From positions 1-64,000 of the forward strand of contig JAAAJB010000040.1 of assembly GCA_016098155.1 (NCBI GenBank): a stretch of 64,000 nucleotides of DNA, given 5' to 3'. This document shows, piece by piece, positions 49,112-61,710 of the stretch. The notes beneath the pieces were generated by a model. It ran no database searches and was not told the DNA's origin. It saw only the letters and a program-made list of their open reading frames with translations. The DNA comes from Actinomortierella ambigua. Its lineage: Eukaryota > Mortierellomycota > Mortierellomycetes > Mortierellales > Mortierellaceae. The position numbers were made by a program, and so were the translations under genes. Every line of letters starts with the position of its first letter. Position 1 is the stretch's first letter.

Positions 49112-51498
49112 GCGATTGGTGGACAGGAGGAGGAGAGGGGGGGGGGCTGCTGCCAAGGCCCACAGGGAATAAGTGGCAAGTGGTAGAAGAAAACACAATC
49201 CTGTTGTTGGGCACACCAGAGCACAGAGATGTACAAGAGGCTGTGTGTGTCTTTGGTGGTCAGAGTTGGGGAGAGTCGAAGGATGGAAAACAGTAGAGAG
49301 CAGACAAAAAGAAAGTATAGAGAGCGAGTGAAAGAGAGGAGGAGTTGCAAGGCTTTCTTTTTCTTTTTGCGGCAAGTTTCGGTGATGGTGCCGATGATAT
49401 CGATGCTCAGTATTGGAGTTTGAGCAATGTATGCTTCAAGTGCAAGGAGTTTGAGGAGAGTGTGTCACTAGATGTAGCAACTCTCTGACAGAAACAAGGG
49501 TATCTGTTAACAGGTATGGGGTGCTGCAGATGTCTAACAGATGCAAGAAGGCAATCAGTTTAGGCAAGGACAATCAAACACAGGAACAAGATATACAGAG
49601 CAAGAAGGAGGAGAGAAAGAAGGAGCAATGGTTTGTACATTTGGCAAGAAGAAAAGGAAATTGCAAGGATTCTTTGACGATCGCACACATCAAGGGGCGG
49701 GGGGGAGGAGGAGGGAGAGACTGCAAGAGAAAGAAAGAGAGAAGGAGGAGGAGGGGTGGAGGAGGGAGGGGGGTCGAGAGGTGACAAGCACAATGCGCTG
49801 TGCCTTGTCTTGCCTGTCCCTCCCCCCCTTCTTCGCTCCTTCTCCTTCATCGTCCCTTTGTGCGTGCAGGAAATATCCTATTTACTTATCTTGTCCTCTT
49901 CCTCCTCTCACAATACTCGTTCCTCGTGATCGAGTGACAAAGAGGAGGTGAGAGGAGAAGTGGCAAGGAGATGGGGCATGCCGCTTCATCCGTTGGCGGT
50001 CGTTCTGCTGCCTGGTGGCCTGTTCCTGGCTCTGTTACGAGGACCGGAAAAGAACGAGAGACGTGCGTGTCGACATCTCCACCCCCCTCCTCCTCCCTCC
50101 TCCTTCCTTCCGCTTTCCCTCTCCTTTCCTCTCGCTCAAGCATTTTTTTTTTTCAAATCATCGCGTCTCGTCCTGGTCATTTGCCACCTCCAAGACGCCC
50201 CTCCCGTCTCCCTTTTCTTTCCTTGTCATGACCAAATTGCTGCGTTTCCAGTCCGGCAGACTCATGCAAAAATTGGAACTACAGTCCCCAGCAATCGACG
50301 GGCGTTGTTCCTGTTCCCTGTGTGAGGGGGCGAGAAGCAAAAGGAGGGGTGGAGGGGGGAGATGGAAGCACAGAGTTGCTAGAAGAGGTGTGAGGAGCAA
50401 GCCACACAGCAACGCGTCTGCATGGGAAATCGGGCAACGAAGTTGCCACAGAGATCACAGAGTGTGAAGATCCAGAATCGTTTCAAAATAGCTTGAACAT
50501 ACCTTGGTGTGACATATGGCTCGCTACCCTCAAGCTCAAGGTTTTCCAACTTGTGATAGTGGGGTGGGTGGGGGTCATATTTTGAGCATACGCCAGAGAT
50601 CCGCGAAAGGTGAGACGGTGGCAAAGAATTCAGGGGGGGGGGGTTCGTAAAAAACTCACACACGCGCACACGCACACGCACACACAGACGAGCAGGGGGT
50701 AGGGTGGGGAGCAAGAGGGAACGGGATGGAGGGCATGGGAAGGGACGGCAACTTGAGGGTAGGTACAGGTTGAGCGAGTGCAGAGGGACGACGCGTCGTT
50801 CACGCGATAGTCGCTGATCACTGGAGGTCGCATAGTGCGGAAGGGCCAGCCTTTTAAAGTTCTCTAGGATTGAAGTAAAATACCTGTTTGCCACACAGTT
50901 AGGCCCTGGGAGAACTTTCTGGCAGGGAAGGGGGTCAGAGGGTAAAAGGTGGGCAAAGAGGGGGATAGAAAAAGAAAAGAGTGAAAGAGAGCTTGGACCA
51001 TCACATCCCTTCGAGGGGCTGGAGCATCTGCACAGCACAAACATGTACTGCGCGCACAAACGCACTTCTTCACATGAACAGTACAGTCCACTACGAGTGT
51101 TACTCTTACACTATCACTACTCGCCTTGCTAGCATTACCGAGTACAGTTGCAAAGTGAGGTCACTGCTACTTTTTTATTTTTACTCTGCAAAATTCAGCA
51201 TCCCATGGTGCACTGCAACCTTCAACCTTGTTCGTCTCCGCCTCTTAAGCTTTCTTCTTCCTTCCACTGCGGTCCAACGACGAGGTTCGCTCATCTGTCG
51301 TGCCTCATTCGACATCTTCGCATGTGGTTGGTGGTGATTCCTTGTGAGCCACGACAGGATAGCCCGCAAAAGCCTGTTTAGACCTTTCTTCTTTTTCCCC
51401 CTTACCCTCTCTCTCCTCTCCCTCTCTCAGTTGTCTCCTCCTTTGAGCAGTCGGTCCCCGCCCCGCCCCCCTTTCGCACCTCCTTTCCTTCGACTTTA

Positions 51499-51529
<31 letters not shown>

Positions 51530-51533
51530 TGCC
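49112..51533. other. 2.4-kb divergent intergenic region
   Basis: Lies between the RasGEF and NIPA-type genes and should hold both promoters. It has GA-rich, CA-rich (near 50660-50690) and CT-rich blocks. A minus-strand patch near 50506-50553 ends in a strong donor (CCAAG followed by GTATGTTC) and might be a leader exon of the RasGEF gene. No continuing coding exon chain could be built. Confidence 0.45.
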
Positions 51534-54500
51534 ATGCTTCATACCATGGCTCACTCCGAACGGCCTTGCCGGAAAGGCTTTGGCCGCCATCGACTCGACC
51601 AACTAGCCCATGCTAGCGTACCTCCTTTTCAACGGCCACATTCAATACGAATCCATTCTCGCCCTCAAAAAGCACCGGCCAAAAGGGCTGCTCTGCTGCT
51701 GTTGCTGCCAGCCCTCACCTGGATCACCCTGCTCATGAACCATACTGTTCATGCTACCGCCATTCCACCATGGCGTGCCATCGACAATGCATCACTTATC
51801 CCCCGTGGTGCTTCTTCGCGAAGCCTAGGCGACGCAACGGCCTCGCTGCGACCCCTCGTGCTTGCCAAACGAGCTACACCTTCCACACTTCCAGTCAATT
51901 GCACTACAGACTTTGACTGTCTTGAACAGGTTCGTCCTGATGATTGGCCAGTCAAGCACGACAAGATCCAGACCGGCGGCTACGCCTGCATCATCAATCC
52001 TACAACAGACTCAGGCACCTGCCAGTTTGTCGTCTCTGCAGGTACTACCTTTTGCCGAGTGTTGTGCTCTTCTCGCAAACACGTTTCTCCACACGATGAC
52101 AGCATATGTTCGTTCATTCAATACCACAATCGACTCGACAAAAAAAAAGGGGGGGTTGATGGGAAGAGTGAGGGGGAGGAGTTGTTGGTCGCATCATCAT
52201 GAACTCGACTCGCCCCGCTCTCCCCAAACACCTCCGTACAATTTGTTATTGTCACCTCAACCACGACAGATGCCTCGTACTCGACATTTGGTTCTTTTCA
52301 AATATATGCAAACCACAATGGAACTGCGAGAACGACAAAGGGTCTCGGGGGAGGGGGAGAGGGGGAAGTCAATCCTTGGCAAACTTTGACCTAACTAGAC
52401 TTTTTTTTTTTGCTGTTCAAATTAGGTGAACTCTGTCACGCTGCAACTGAATGCGCAGCGTCGGCTTTCTATGCGCGGTATAACATCCCCATACCTGATG
52501 ACCTCTGTGCGCCCAAGTTTTGCACGATTGAGTCCAACTGTGGGAGCGCCTGGGAAGGGGACAATGCACCAAGCAACTCATCATTCACAGGCGTTGACAT
52601 TCGCAACCCTCAAGAGAGGAGCAAGGATGGTCGAGAGTTGAAGCAGTCTTGTTGCGGTGGAGTACCCAACGACTTTTTCTGCAGTCTTGTCGGGTCGAAC
52701 GTGGACACCTGTGAATACCACCACACCTGCACCTTCAAGGATGGATTCCCAAAACCAGACCAAAGCGCCAAATTCCCTTCCCTGCCCTCGTGGGGGCATC
52801 TGGCGAACATGACACGGAACGAGTTTGTTCGGGAAGGGCTGGGCCATTGTGTGCCCATTGATCAACGCAAGCATGTCTGGATCGGAGTTGTGATTACTTT
52901 GATCAGTTCGACAGTTCTCAACCTCGGCCTCAATGGTCAAAAGTATGCCCTTCGCAAGCACGACCAAAAACGTATCCAGAAGCAACTTGCCCTAGAAGAA
53001 GAACAGGAGAGCTGGCGGACACAGCTTGGCTGGAGCGAGGAGCAGGTGCAAGCTGAGATGGATCGTCGTGACGAGGAGAAGAAGAATCGTCGCTCCAAGC
53101 TGTATAGGCGCCTTGAGCCTCTCATGTTTTGGAGAGAAATTATCGTCTCAAAGGTAACGCTCTCGATCGGGTACCATCTCTCTTTTCTCCCACTCCTCCT
53201 AAATATCCTTTATAACTGTAACTGGGAGTTACTTTTAGAGTGTACCTTGGCGTGCATATTGTTTGCATGACTGGGACGGGGCTGCATTTTTTTTAATCCA
53301 CTCATGGAGCACCCAGTCTCATAACTTCCTGTATTCTCTCTTTCTCTTTCTCTCTCCATGCATCAACATAGCTCTGGGCCCTCGGATTGCTCGTGTTCAT
53401 CATTGGAAACCTCGGAGGATTTGTTGCTCTTCGTTTCGCACCCCAGTCTCTGACAGCGCCTCTCGGCTCCATCTCGCTAATTTCCAATGTTATCATTGCG
53501 CCGTTGATTAACAAGGAAGTGCTAGGACGATGGGATATTGTCGGCATCGTCTTGATTGTCGGTGGAAGCGTCATCGTGGTCGTCTTTTCAGGTATTGTCG
53601 CTCAGGATTACAAGCTCTGTGTCCTCATCAACCTCTTCAAGCAGACGTCGACCATCATCTATCTCGCGTTCATCGGTCTTGCCATTATAGGCACCTTCTG
53701 CTTCATCAAGTTTGTCGAAAAGAATGTGGAGAACGAGTCGGACATGGCAATCGGAGTGTCCTCCGAACGGGTCCTTGAGAAGGAGGGCCGTCTCGTCCGT
53801 ATGCACTCCCACCAGAACGCCAGCAGTGCTAGTCTCGGACAGTTTTCAGAGCACCAGGAAAAGAAACAGGACGTCACTCACCGCGTGGAGGAAGGCGCCT
53901 CCGTGTTTTCAAGCACAGCAGCAGCAGGGACCGATGGGCCTTCAAGTCCCCATCAACCCCTGTACCAGGCACAGTCGACTGCAACCACCATGAATGCTAC
54001 AACAGCCATCACCAGCAACTCGTCCCACACTTCTCTCGACTCCTCCCTGTCGGAATCAACAGATCGCGCTGCCAAGGAGCCAGAGCATGTTGGCGGTACG
54101 GAAGCAGATACAGGCATGAAGCGTCCCAAGCTGCAGTTTGAAGAACAGGTCAACGTTTCAGCAACCTCAACCTCGGTGCCTGCCGCGGCGACAGGAGGTG
54201 TTTATCATCCACCGACCTCACTTCCAAGGAATGCATCCTTTGCGCCATCCATCGCATCAGTCCGCTCAAAGAATCGCCGTCAACTTCAGCGAGCCAAGCA
54301 GCGACAGAAGCAGGCCGAAGCTCATTCTTTGTGGGGTAGGATCAAAGCCTTTGAGGTGATTCCACGGTTGCCCGAACACAAGCTGATCCGGCGCAACTCG
54401 CCGCTCTTGCGCTTCTTTTTGCCTCTGTCCTATGCGGCGATGGGTGGTCTGATGGCCTCGATCACGGTGTTGTTCGCCAAGAGTCTGATCAACCTGCTGG

Positions 54501-55111
54501 TGACCAGCATTTTCGAGGACAACAACCAGTTCACCTCGGGCTTATCGTGGATTATCTTAGTCATCACCGTCGTGACAGCCGTCTCACAGGTGTACTGGAT
54601 TAATATGGGACTCAAGAAATACGACGCGCTGCTCCAGGTGCCAGTCTTCTTCACCATTTGGGTGTTGCTCGACATCATTGGCGGTGGCATCTACTATGGC
54701 GAGTTTAAAGGTTTCACGGCCAAGAAGTATGTCATGTTCTGTCTGGGCGTACTGATTGTCTTTACAGGCGTGGGTTTCCTGGCCAAGCGGTTGGCGGTCC
54801 TGGCACGAGAAGACGCTGGCGTTGCATCACCTTCGACGACCGCGGCGAGCCAAAGAAACTCGGCTGTTGTGGGGGGGAGCGATATTGGTGGCGGCTCGAC
54901 TCTGGAAGGGTCGAAGAAGGACAGGATCAGCATGACACCCAATGATGACAGCACGATCCTTCCTTTGGGTGACATCACAGCAGCAGCAGTAAGCAAGGAG
55001 GAGCAGGTGCGAAACCCAAAATTACATCGACCTGAGAGTGACGATGCCCAGATCGAGTCAAGTTCCTCCCATACGTCTCGTCCAGTGTCGCGAGCCGATA
55101 CCAAGGAGTAG
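51534..55111 (+). CDS. NIPA-type magnesium transporter with cysteine-rich ectodomain
   Basis: Exons 51534-52041, 52426-53153, 53372-55111 give 991 residues. From about residue 310 the protein follows the NIPA/DUF803 magnesium transporter fold: WIGVVITLISSTVLNLGLNG as the first helix, a cytosolic coiled linker, then NLGGFVALRFAPQSLTAPLG, ISNVIIAPLINKEVLGRWD, and later helices including YAAMGGLMASITVLFAKSLI and YWINMGLKKYDALLQVPVFF. A Ser-rich loop of about 200 residues splits the helices. Before the fold lies a hydrophobic signal/anchor (about 52-75) and a roughly 240-residue cysteine-rich region with sequons, predicted outside the cell or in a lumen. Most NIPA proteins lack it. Two nearby in-frame ATGs (51534, 51546) compete; the second has the better context. 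Confidence 0.9.
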
Positions 55112-55265
55112 TTGCTTCTCCTATTTTTGTTTTTTTGTTTTTTTTTTATCATTGCTCCCCGTTGTAACTATGTCATTTTTTTCCCTTTTCCCCTTCCCCT
55201 CTCCATCCCAATACTGTCGTACTCCAATAATTTGTACATTAGACATTAAAAGAGACATGCTTTCT

Positions 55266-56235
55266 CTAAGCTTTTGAAGCAGCAGGCTTCTTCTTTAACT
55301 TGCCGAGCAGCGCTTTGCTGCCAGCACGCGAGGCAGCAATGGCTTTTGTGGTGACGGTCTCTTTAGGTGCCGAGGGAGCAGCACCCTTCTTCGCGTGTGG
55401 TTTTCCATCAGCGGCAGTCTTTTGCTCCTTCTGGGCCTTGATCTTCTTGTTGATCTTGCGGTTCTTGCGCTCCGTCTTCTTATCGACCTCGCCCGTTAAT
55501 GCTGTTGTGAAATCGCCAGCCTCATCGTCGTCATCATCGTCATCATTGGCGGCCTTGCGCTTCTTCGATACTGGTGGAACATATTCCTCGCCACGAGCCT
55601 CAGCCTCGGCACGGGCTGCGGCCTCGTCATCCCGGGTCTTCTTGTTGTGCTGCTGAATAATTTGCTCCCATGATCCACCAGCGCCCAGCTTGATGATGCG
55701 CTCCAGACGGACCTTATCCTACGTTGATTGGCGCCAAGGAGATAGAGATAGATGGATAGATAGAGAAACATAGAATACTGTTAATATAACCATGGACACC
55801 ATCGCAATGGAAATTTATCTTCTAAGAGAGTATGGGTGGTATCCTCTACCTTGTCCAGCAATTCAGGTTGTCCACGGATCAGCGCGACTGGGACCTGTGT
55901 CCAAATCTCAGGTACCTATAAGAGGGGGGGGAGGTTTTTGAGATAGAAGTAGAGAAGAAGCTAATCAACAAAACTGACCGTCTATTGCTCCGTTCTCTTC
56001 ATCTCGTAAAGCTATTATTTCTTCCTTCCTTCCTTCCTTTTTTGTTGTTGTTGTTGTTTACCTCGAAGCACTTGAAGTGGTACCAAAAGTATCTTGCAAA
56101 TTTCTTCTTTTGTTTTTCATTGTCACGCTCCATGCGACCACATCGCAGCGACTTGTTGGGGATAATCTTTGTGCATTTTTGGCATTTTGAGTTTTGCGAT
56201 TGTGCGTATTCTATGCAGTAGGTGATCACCGCCAT
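55266..56235 (-). CDS. PARP-type zinc-finger protein without a catalytic domain
   Basis: Exons 56235-56062, 55915-55850, 55718-55266 give 230 residues. The N-terminus is a PARP-type zinc finger: CIEYAQSQNSKCQKC opening, Cys18, Cys21, His53 (in YHFKC) and Cys56, with the usual spacing of about 31 between second and third ligands. In PARP1 such fingers bind broken DNA ends. Here no WGR or ADP-ribosyltransferase domain follows; the rest is Lys/Ala/Asp-rich (an acidic run, then KKxKK clusters) like a nuclear tail. The frame stops cleanly, so this looks like a complete small protein rather than a truncated PARP. The gene is divergent from the pirin relic. Confidence 0.82.
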
Positions 56236-56489
56236 TTTGAATGAGGTTTGGTCTGTGAGGAAGAGTAATGTCAGCAATGCCTTGTCCCAAAGAAAAAAAA
56301 AAAAAAAAAGAAGAATGTTATTGGGTGGCTTGTGGATATGCATTCCAGGGTTCACAAGACAAAGTAGCGGGCCGCGAAAAATCGCGAGAACGATCTACGG
56401 AGAACCGAGGAAAAGACGCGAGAGTTCGGAGGCTCCCGCCTTCCTTCCTTCCTAACATATCCAACCAGCACAACTAACCAACCAACCAA

Positions 56490-57384
56490 CATGTCGAAGT
56501 GACGTGAGAGAATGCGCAGCAAGAGAGATGTGGATGCGAATAGGATCCTTCTTGAGGGACTCGGAAAGGGAACATTGTTCCGAAACAGAAGAAACAGAGA
56601 CATCAAAAAGAGTAAGCCTCTCCTCTTTCTTTTTTTGGGGTCCACAATCCTTCTTCTCCAACAACACCTATCATATCGAACAGGACCACACCAGCCAATA
56701 TATCGACATATCATCAGGCGCTACATCGACAAAACCGTTCTGTCGCAAGAGCAGTCGGAGGGCGTGGGTGCACGAGTGCGGCGTTCGATCGGCCGGGCCG
56801 AACTTCCGTCACCACGATCCGTTCTTGTTGCGGGACGAAGACGGCGACGCCGGCGCTTGGCTTGCAGCCGTGGGTCAACTTGCCGCGCGATCTAAAAGAT
56901 GTGTGAGCCCCAGTACCAGGAGCTGTTGGACAAGGATACAGTCATCTTGACGAACCATGCACTGACGACACTCTTGATCAGGGTCCAGTCGCCCGTCTGT
57001 ACCCGGACCCCCACCATGTACCTCGACTTCAAGATGGACAAGCATTAAAAGGCGACGACGGAGATCCCCGAGGATTTCCAGGGCTTCATCTACACCTTGT
57101 CAGGCACTGTCTACATCGCCGACAACCATTTCAAGGGCGAGCCCCATCACACGCTGACATTGTCCCACGATGGCAAGAAACTCATTCGCTTCGAGACCCG
57201 CGACAAGGTCGCCCATTTTGTAGTGATTACCGGAAGGCTCTTGCGTGATCCCGTGGTGCAATATGGGCCATTCGTCATGGCCGCTCAGGACGACATTTAT
57301 GCCACTTTTGATTACTACAAGTCTTACACAAATGGCTTTAAGCGTGCACTTGGATGGAAATCAAAGATTGCTCAAGAAAAGTAG
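56490..57384 (+). pseudogene. decayed pirin gene
   Basis: Remains of pirin, a cupin-fold nuclear iron protein/quercetinase. Recognisable pieces are SQEQSEGVGARVRRSIGR (near 56737), DPFLLRDED in another frame (near 56816), GLQPWVNLPRDLK in a third frame (near 56859), then MCEPQYQELLDKD, YTRTPTMYLDF-like text and the C-terminal VVQYGPFVMAA...WKSKIAQEK up to the stop at 57382-57384. The lesions visible are an ATG followed by an in-frame TGA at once (56491-56502), at least three frame changes, loss of about 70 residues that include most of the first cupin metal-binding region, and a TAA at 57046-57048. A relic intron lies at 56612-56683. The intact C-terminal 95 residues could start from an internal ATG-like position but would lack the metal site. 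Confidence 0.88.
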
Positions 57385-57552
57385 AGCGGCGACAGAAAAG
57401 AATAGAAGGAAAGAAACAAAGAAGGGCTCCCTTCACTCATATAACTCGTAGCTTTCGATTGAATCAATGAAGACATGGTACGTTCGTGGATCTCACAGCA
57501 TATACTGAAGATTGCGTCAATTTTACTATATATTTGTATAATCTGTGAAGCA

Positions 57553-57558
57553 ATAAAA
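57553..57558 (+). terminator. AATAAA near the 3' end of the pirin relic
   Basis: AATAAA is followed directly by a pure T run of about 22, which ends at the MED15 stop. It could still serve as the old pirin polyadenylation site; the T run reads as A on the MED15 strand. Confidence 0.4.
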
Positions 57559-57584
57559 TGTTTTTTTTTTTTTTTTTTTTTCAT

Positions 57585-60500
57585 TTACAGGCTGACCTCA
57601 CCAGCCCAGTCCAAGAAGCTCGAGATAGAGGCATCAGCCAGTCCCCAGTCCTTGCTCAGCAACTCTTCCGCGACTTTTGTATCCGAATAGGACGTTGTTC
57701 GCTGAGCCTTTGCCCCTCCAGCTCCATCCATCATTCTCTGTCGCTTTCTGGCTGTTCGAGGATCAAGGTCATACATATCCTTGCCTGGTCCGTTTCCGAC
57801 CCGCTTGCCCACAAAGCCCTCAAAGACATTGTTCAGCATAAACTGGGCTCCTCTTGCAATCGATGCGTCCTGGGGAGCCTGCTGCTGCTGCTGCTGCTGT
57901 TGCTGCTGTTGCGTGTGGTGATCATCCAGTTTCGTCAAGTTTGTATACGCTGATGCCAGGTACTCCAGGGGCTCCATCAGGTGAGGGATCACGGGCTTGT
58001 GATGCTGTTGCTGGATGAACTGAAGCTCCTTCAGCTGAGGCGTCATGTCCGACGCTGGTGGCGCGGTGGTAGCCGTCGTCGTAGCTGCTGCTGCTGCAAC
58101 GCTACTCATGGCCACTGGCGGGGTTGCACCTGAAGATGTGGTGGCCGGAGACGGAGTCATGGGAGCGACAGCCACGCCTTGCATCGTGGCGGTCGCCGTC
58201 GTCACCGGTGGGATTGCGCCGGCCACCAGGGCTGCTCCTGTTGCTTCTCCACCACCAGTCGCTGCTGCGGCAGCGGCTGCTGCTGCCAAGGTAATCGCCG
58301 CCGCCGCCATATTGATCCCGTGCTGGACGGCTGCTCCGAACCGGGGTTGTTGCTCCTGACGATGCGGTTTCGCCAACTCCACCTGTACCCGCTGGAGTTG
58401 CAGCTTGAGGTTCAGGATCTGGTTCGCAGGTAGTGCATTCGCGGTAATCATTCGCTGCACCGCTTGGACTTGTTGAATCAACTCCTCCTTCGTCATCGTC
58501 TCCAGCGTCGGGGCAACACCTGGTGGTCTTGCTCCTCCTGCCGTCGCCGTCGCTGCTGTCGTCGTCGTCGTCGTCGTCGCGGGCCCTCCTGTGGCACCTG
58601 CGGCGGCTGCGCTACCGCCGGGGACAGATGTCTGAGCTCCTCCTACTGCACCTTGAAGAGCGCCGCCCGGCCCTCCGCCTTGCAGCAGTTGCTGTTGTTG
58701 AGCCTGTTGCTGGAGCCGCAAAAACGTCTGTTGTTGTTGCTGCCGAGCCCGATGGACCGACAACAGCTGGGCCGAGGTAGGGTTGGCCCCATCCGGTCCT
58801 TTCCCGATATCCGCTGCCGCCGCCGCAGCGGCGTTGATGATGTTGTTGTTCGGCGACACGGCGGACTGAACCATATTCTTGGGCGACGCCGTAGTATCGG
58901 GAGCACCAGGTACAGGTGCTCCAGATGCCGTTGCAGCCGCGATCACGGGGGTTCCTCCAGCTGCTGCTGCAGTCGCCAGCTGATTTGGAAGGTTTGGCGT
59001 AGTGACTGTGGAGGCAGGGGTGGATCCAGAATGGGGTGAGGTAGGGAAGGTGGAGCTTGGCGAAGGGGCATTGTTGGTGCCCTTCTTGGGCGGAGGAAGT
59101 TTGAGATCAGCTGGGGTGAGTCTCGGTTTGAGAGCGACACCCGCACCTGACGCTACCGGGCTTCCCTGCGTCGGTCCCGCTGCTGCTGCCGCTGCTGTCG
59201 CTGCTGTTGCCGCCGCCGCTGCCGCTGCCGCTGTAGTGCCGGGGTTGGCTTGTCCATTCGCAGTAAAGATGTTGTTCATCATTGGATTGGCTGTAGTCGC
59301 AACACCTGGCTGGGGTACGGTGGTATTGGGCGCCTGTGATGCCACGGCGCCTGGTTGGGCCATGCCAACTCCTGGATTCAACTGCCCCACCTCTGTTCGT
59401 ACCCACATGAAGTACCGATGCATGTGATCCTTCAGCTTGAGCAAGTTTTCTGGTGAAATGGTGTACTGGTCTTTCGGCAGAGCCTCCAGCTGGTCCTGGA
59501 ACACAAATTTCTATTACCCAATGGGCGAATGGGGGGGGGGGAAGTGTGAGTACTCATGCCGATAGCATGTACAAGGAGGGAGAGAGGAGCGGGTCAGAAG
59601 AACGTCATAGCCATGAATCGGTGTTCTGGTGTGAATTACCATGAAGATGAGACGCAGCGTCAAGTCCTTGCTGCCTGTAAGCGCCAAGAAGAGCGGCAGC
59701 AGCTGATCCACTTTCATATAAAGCTGCATTGTCTGTGCGACAAGCTCCTTTACTTGGTTCTTTTGCTCGTCCGTAAGATCAGTGATAATTGTGGATCGAG
59801 CTAGATTTAGCGTTGATACCAAATGACGAGTGATAAATGTTAAGGAGGAGTAGTGCAAACCTTCTTGGCTTCAGCGGACAAAACTTTTGGCTTCTATTTT
59901 CAGGGAAAAAAAAGAAAAGAAAAGGATGACCTACCTCGATTCGACTGGAATTTCTCCAATAACGACTGGACCTGCGCTGTTGCTTGTGCTCGAATTGCTG
60001 GAGTGATGGGGGTTCGCACGACTCCTGGTGCTCCTGGTGCTCCTGGTACTGCAGGTGCTGCTGCAGGGGGAAATCCAGGCTGGCCCTGCAAGGGCATTCC
60101 ACCTGGCTGAGCAATAGGCTGTGCCTGCTGTGGAGGTGCTAGTGTCTGGGGCACAGGCTGTTGTGGTGTTTGCTGTGGCTGTGGCTGTGGCTGATGTTGT
60201 TGGTTGAACAGCTGTCCTTGTTGCAACGATTGCTGCAGCTGTCTGGGACTCCTGGCATTTTGAATAGCGTTTGCATTGTGAACATCAGTTCCTGCGAGAA
60301 GCGAAGCACTTGGCGCGCCGATGGTGTTTGTCATGGCTCCACTCATTTGAGCAACATGAAGTTGCTGCTGCGCTTGCAGCTGGTTTTGCTGTGCTTGCAG
60401 TTGATTTTGCTGCTGCTGTTGCTGCTGCTGTTGGAGTAATTGTTGCTGTTGTTGCTGTTGTTGCTGCAGCTGAGCGAGGGCAAACTGCTGCTGCTGCTGC

Positions 60501-61710
60501 TGTTGATGTTGCTGCTGTAGCCGCTGTTGCACAGGCTGAGGGGTTGATTGTGGCTGTTGTGGTGGGGTTGTTAGGGTCTGTGGTTGTTGTGTCGTTAATG
60601 GTATCATGGATGCAGGCATTGTCGGCGTCGAGATGATGGTCTGCGGGACTGAGGTGTTCTGCTGTGGTGTCTGCTGCTGTTGTTGTTGTAGAGTGTGATT
60701 CAGCAGCTGCTGATTAAGCTGTCCTGCCTGCTGCTGAAGCTGTCGCTGCTGAAGCTGTGCAAATGCCTGTTGAGGGTTGGGTTGTTGCTGAGGGACGGGG
60801 GTTTGAGGCGGTTGGAAAGCAGCGCTCACAGTCTGTCCAGGTTGCTGTTGCTGCTGTTGCTGCAGGTGATGTTGCTGTTGTTGTTGCTGCTGCTGTTGGA
60901 GAAGCCGCTGCTGCAACATTTGGAACACCTGCTGTTGTTGTGGCGTGGCATTCGATGGGAGCGCCGCTGCGGCAGCGGCAGCAGCTGCAGCAACATTCGG
61001 CAATGACTGTGGCGCCTGTGCTTGTCCCGGCTGCTGTGCTTGGCGAATGTTGGCGGCAATCTGGGCCTTGATCTGGTTCAGCTTCTTGGTATATGCCATG
61101 GCATACTCAGCCTAGTGTGGCGAAAGGGGAGAAGAGGAAGAAGACATGAGTATGCTATCAAGCACCGCCTCTACACACATGGGGACAAGAGATGATGGAT
61201 TGCTGTGCACGTGCGACATCATTCAAACCGTACCTTGCTGACGGACCGTTGGAACTGGACGTTTTCGAACGCCTTGGCGAGTTCCATGATCTTGGTGTCT
61301 TCAATCATCGGAGACAAGACCTTTAGAGCCTCATACCTGTTATTGCATTGGCGCGTGGGTAGGAATTATGTTTTTTTTTTGTTAAATATATATATATCGA
61401 GATGGAAGTGCGAGGTACCAGAGTGAGCCTTCTGCGAGCACGGAGAAAGAGAGCTGCAGCACTGAGCCAAACAGGACGTCCCAGTGGAAGGCAAGAGAGC
61501 AGCCTTTATCACTATCACTTACAGTCTCTTGATCAAACCTACGCGGTCGTCATTCGAGAGCTCCTGGCGCCAGTCAGGCTGGCCAGGTATCGGCTGTTGT
61601 GGACGTTGCTGTTGTTGCTGTTGCTGTAGTTGCAGCTGTTGCTGTTGGAGCGCCTGCTGCTGCTGCTGCAACAACTCCTGCCCAAAAAGATGGTGTGGCT
61701 GCTGATTCAT
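57585..61710 (-). CDS. MED15: Mediator complex subunit 15 (Gal11-type, KIX domain)
   Basis: Mediator tail subunit that binds activators through its KIX domain. Five exons: 61710-61523, 61336-61234, 61111-59935, 59800-59640, 59510-57585; 1184 residues in phase. The KIX region spans about residues 45-110 (DWRQELSNDDRVGLIKRL, then SPMIEDTKIMELAKAFE and SKAEYAMAYTKKLNQI) and crosses both first introns. Long Gln-rich stretches follow. A helical region (TDEQKNQVKELVAQTMQLYM) and an Ala/Thr/Pro-rich stretch lead to a conserved fungal-type C-terminus (KDMYDLDPRTARKRQRMM, then LSKDWGLADASISSFLDWAG). The acceptor at 59801 was chosen because nearer AGs give stops. A TATAAAAG box lies 71 bases upstream of the ATG. 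MED25-like shares the window, about 47 kb away. Confidence 0.9.

Noticed and set aside
50379..51065. 228-residue minus-strand frame
   Set aside because: Long but non-ATG in its early part, Pro/Ser/Leu-rich from CT/GA tracts, with an intron-like donor inside; not a credible intact gene.
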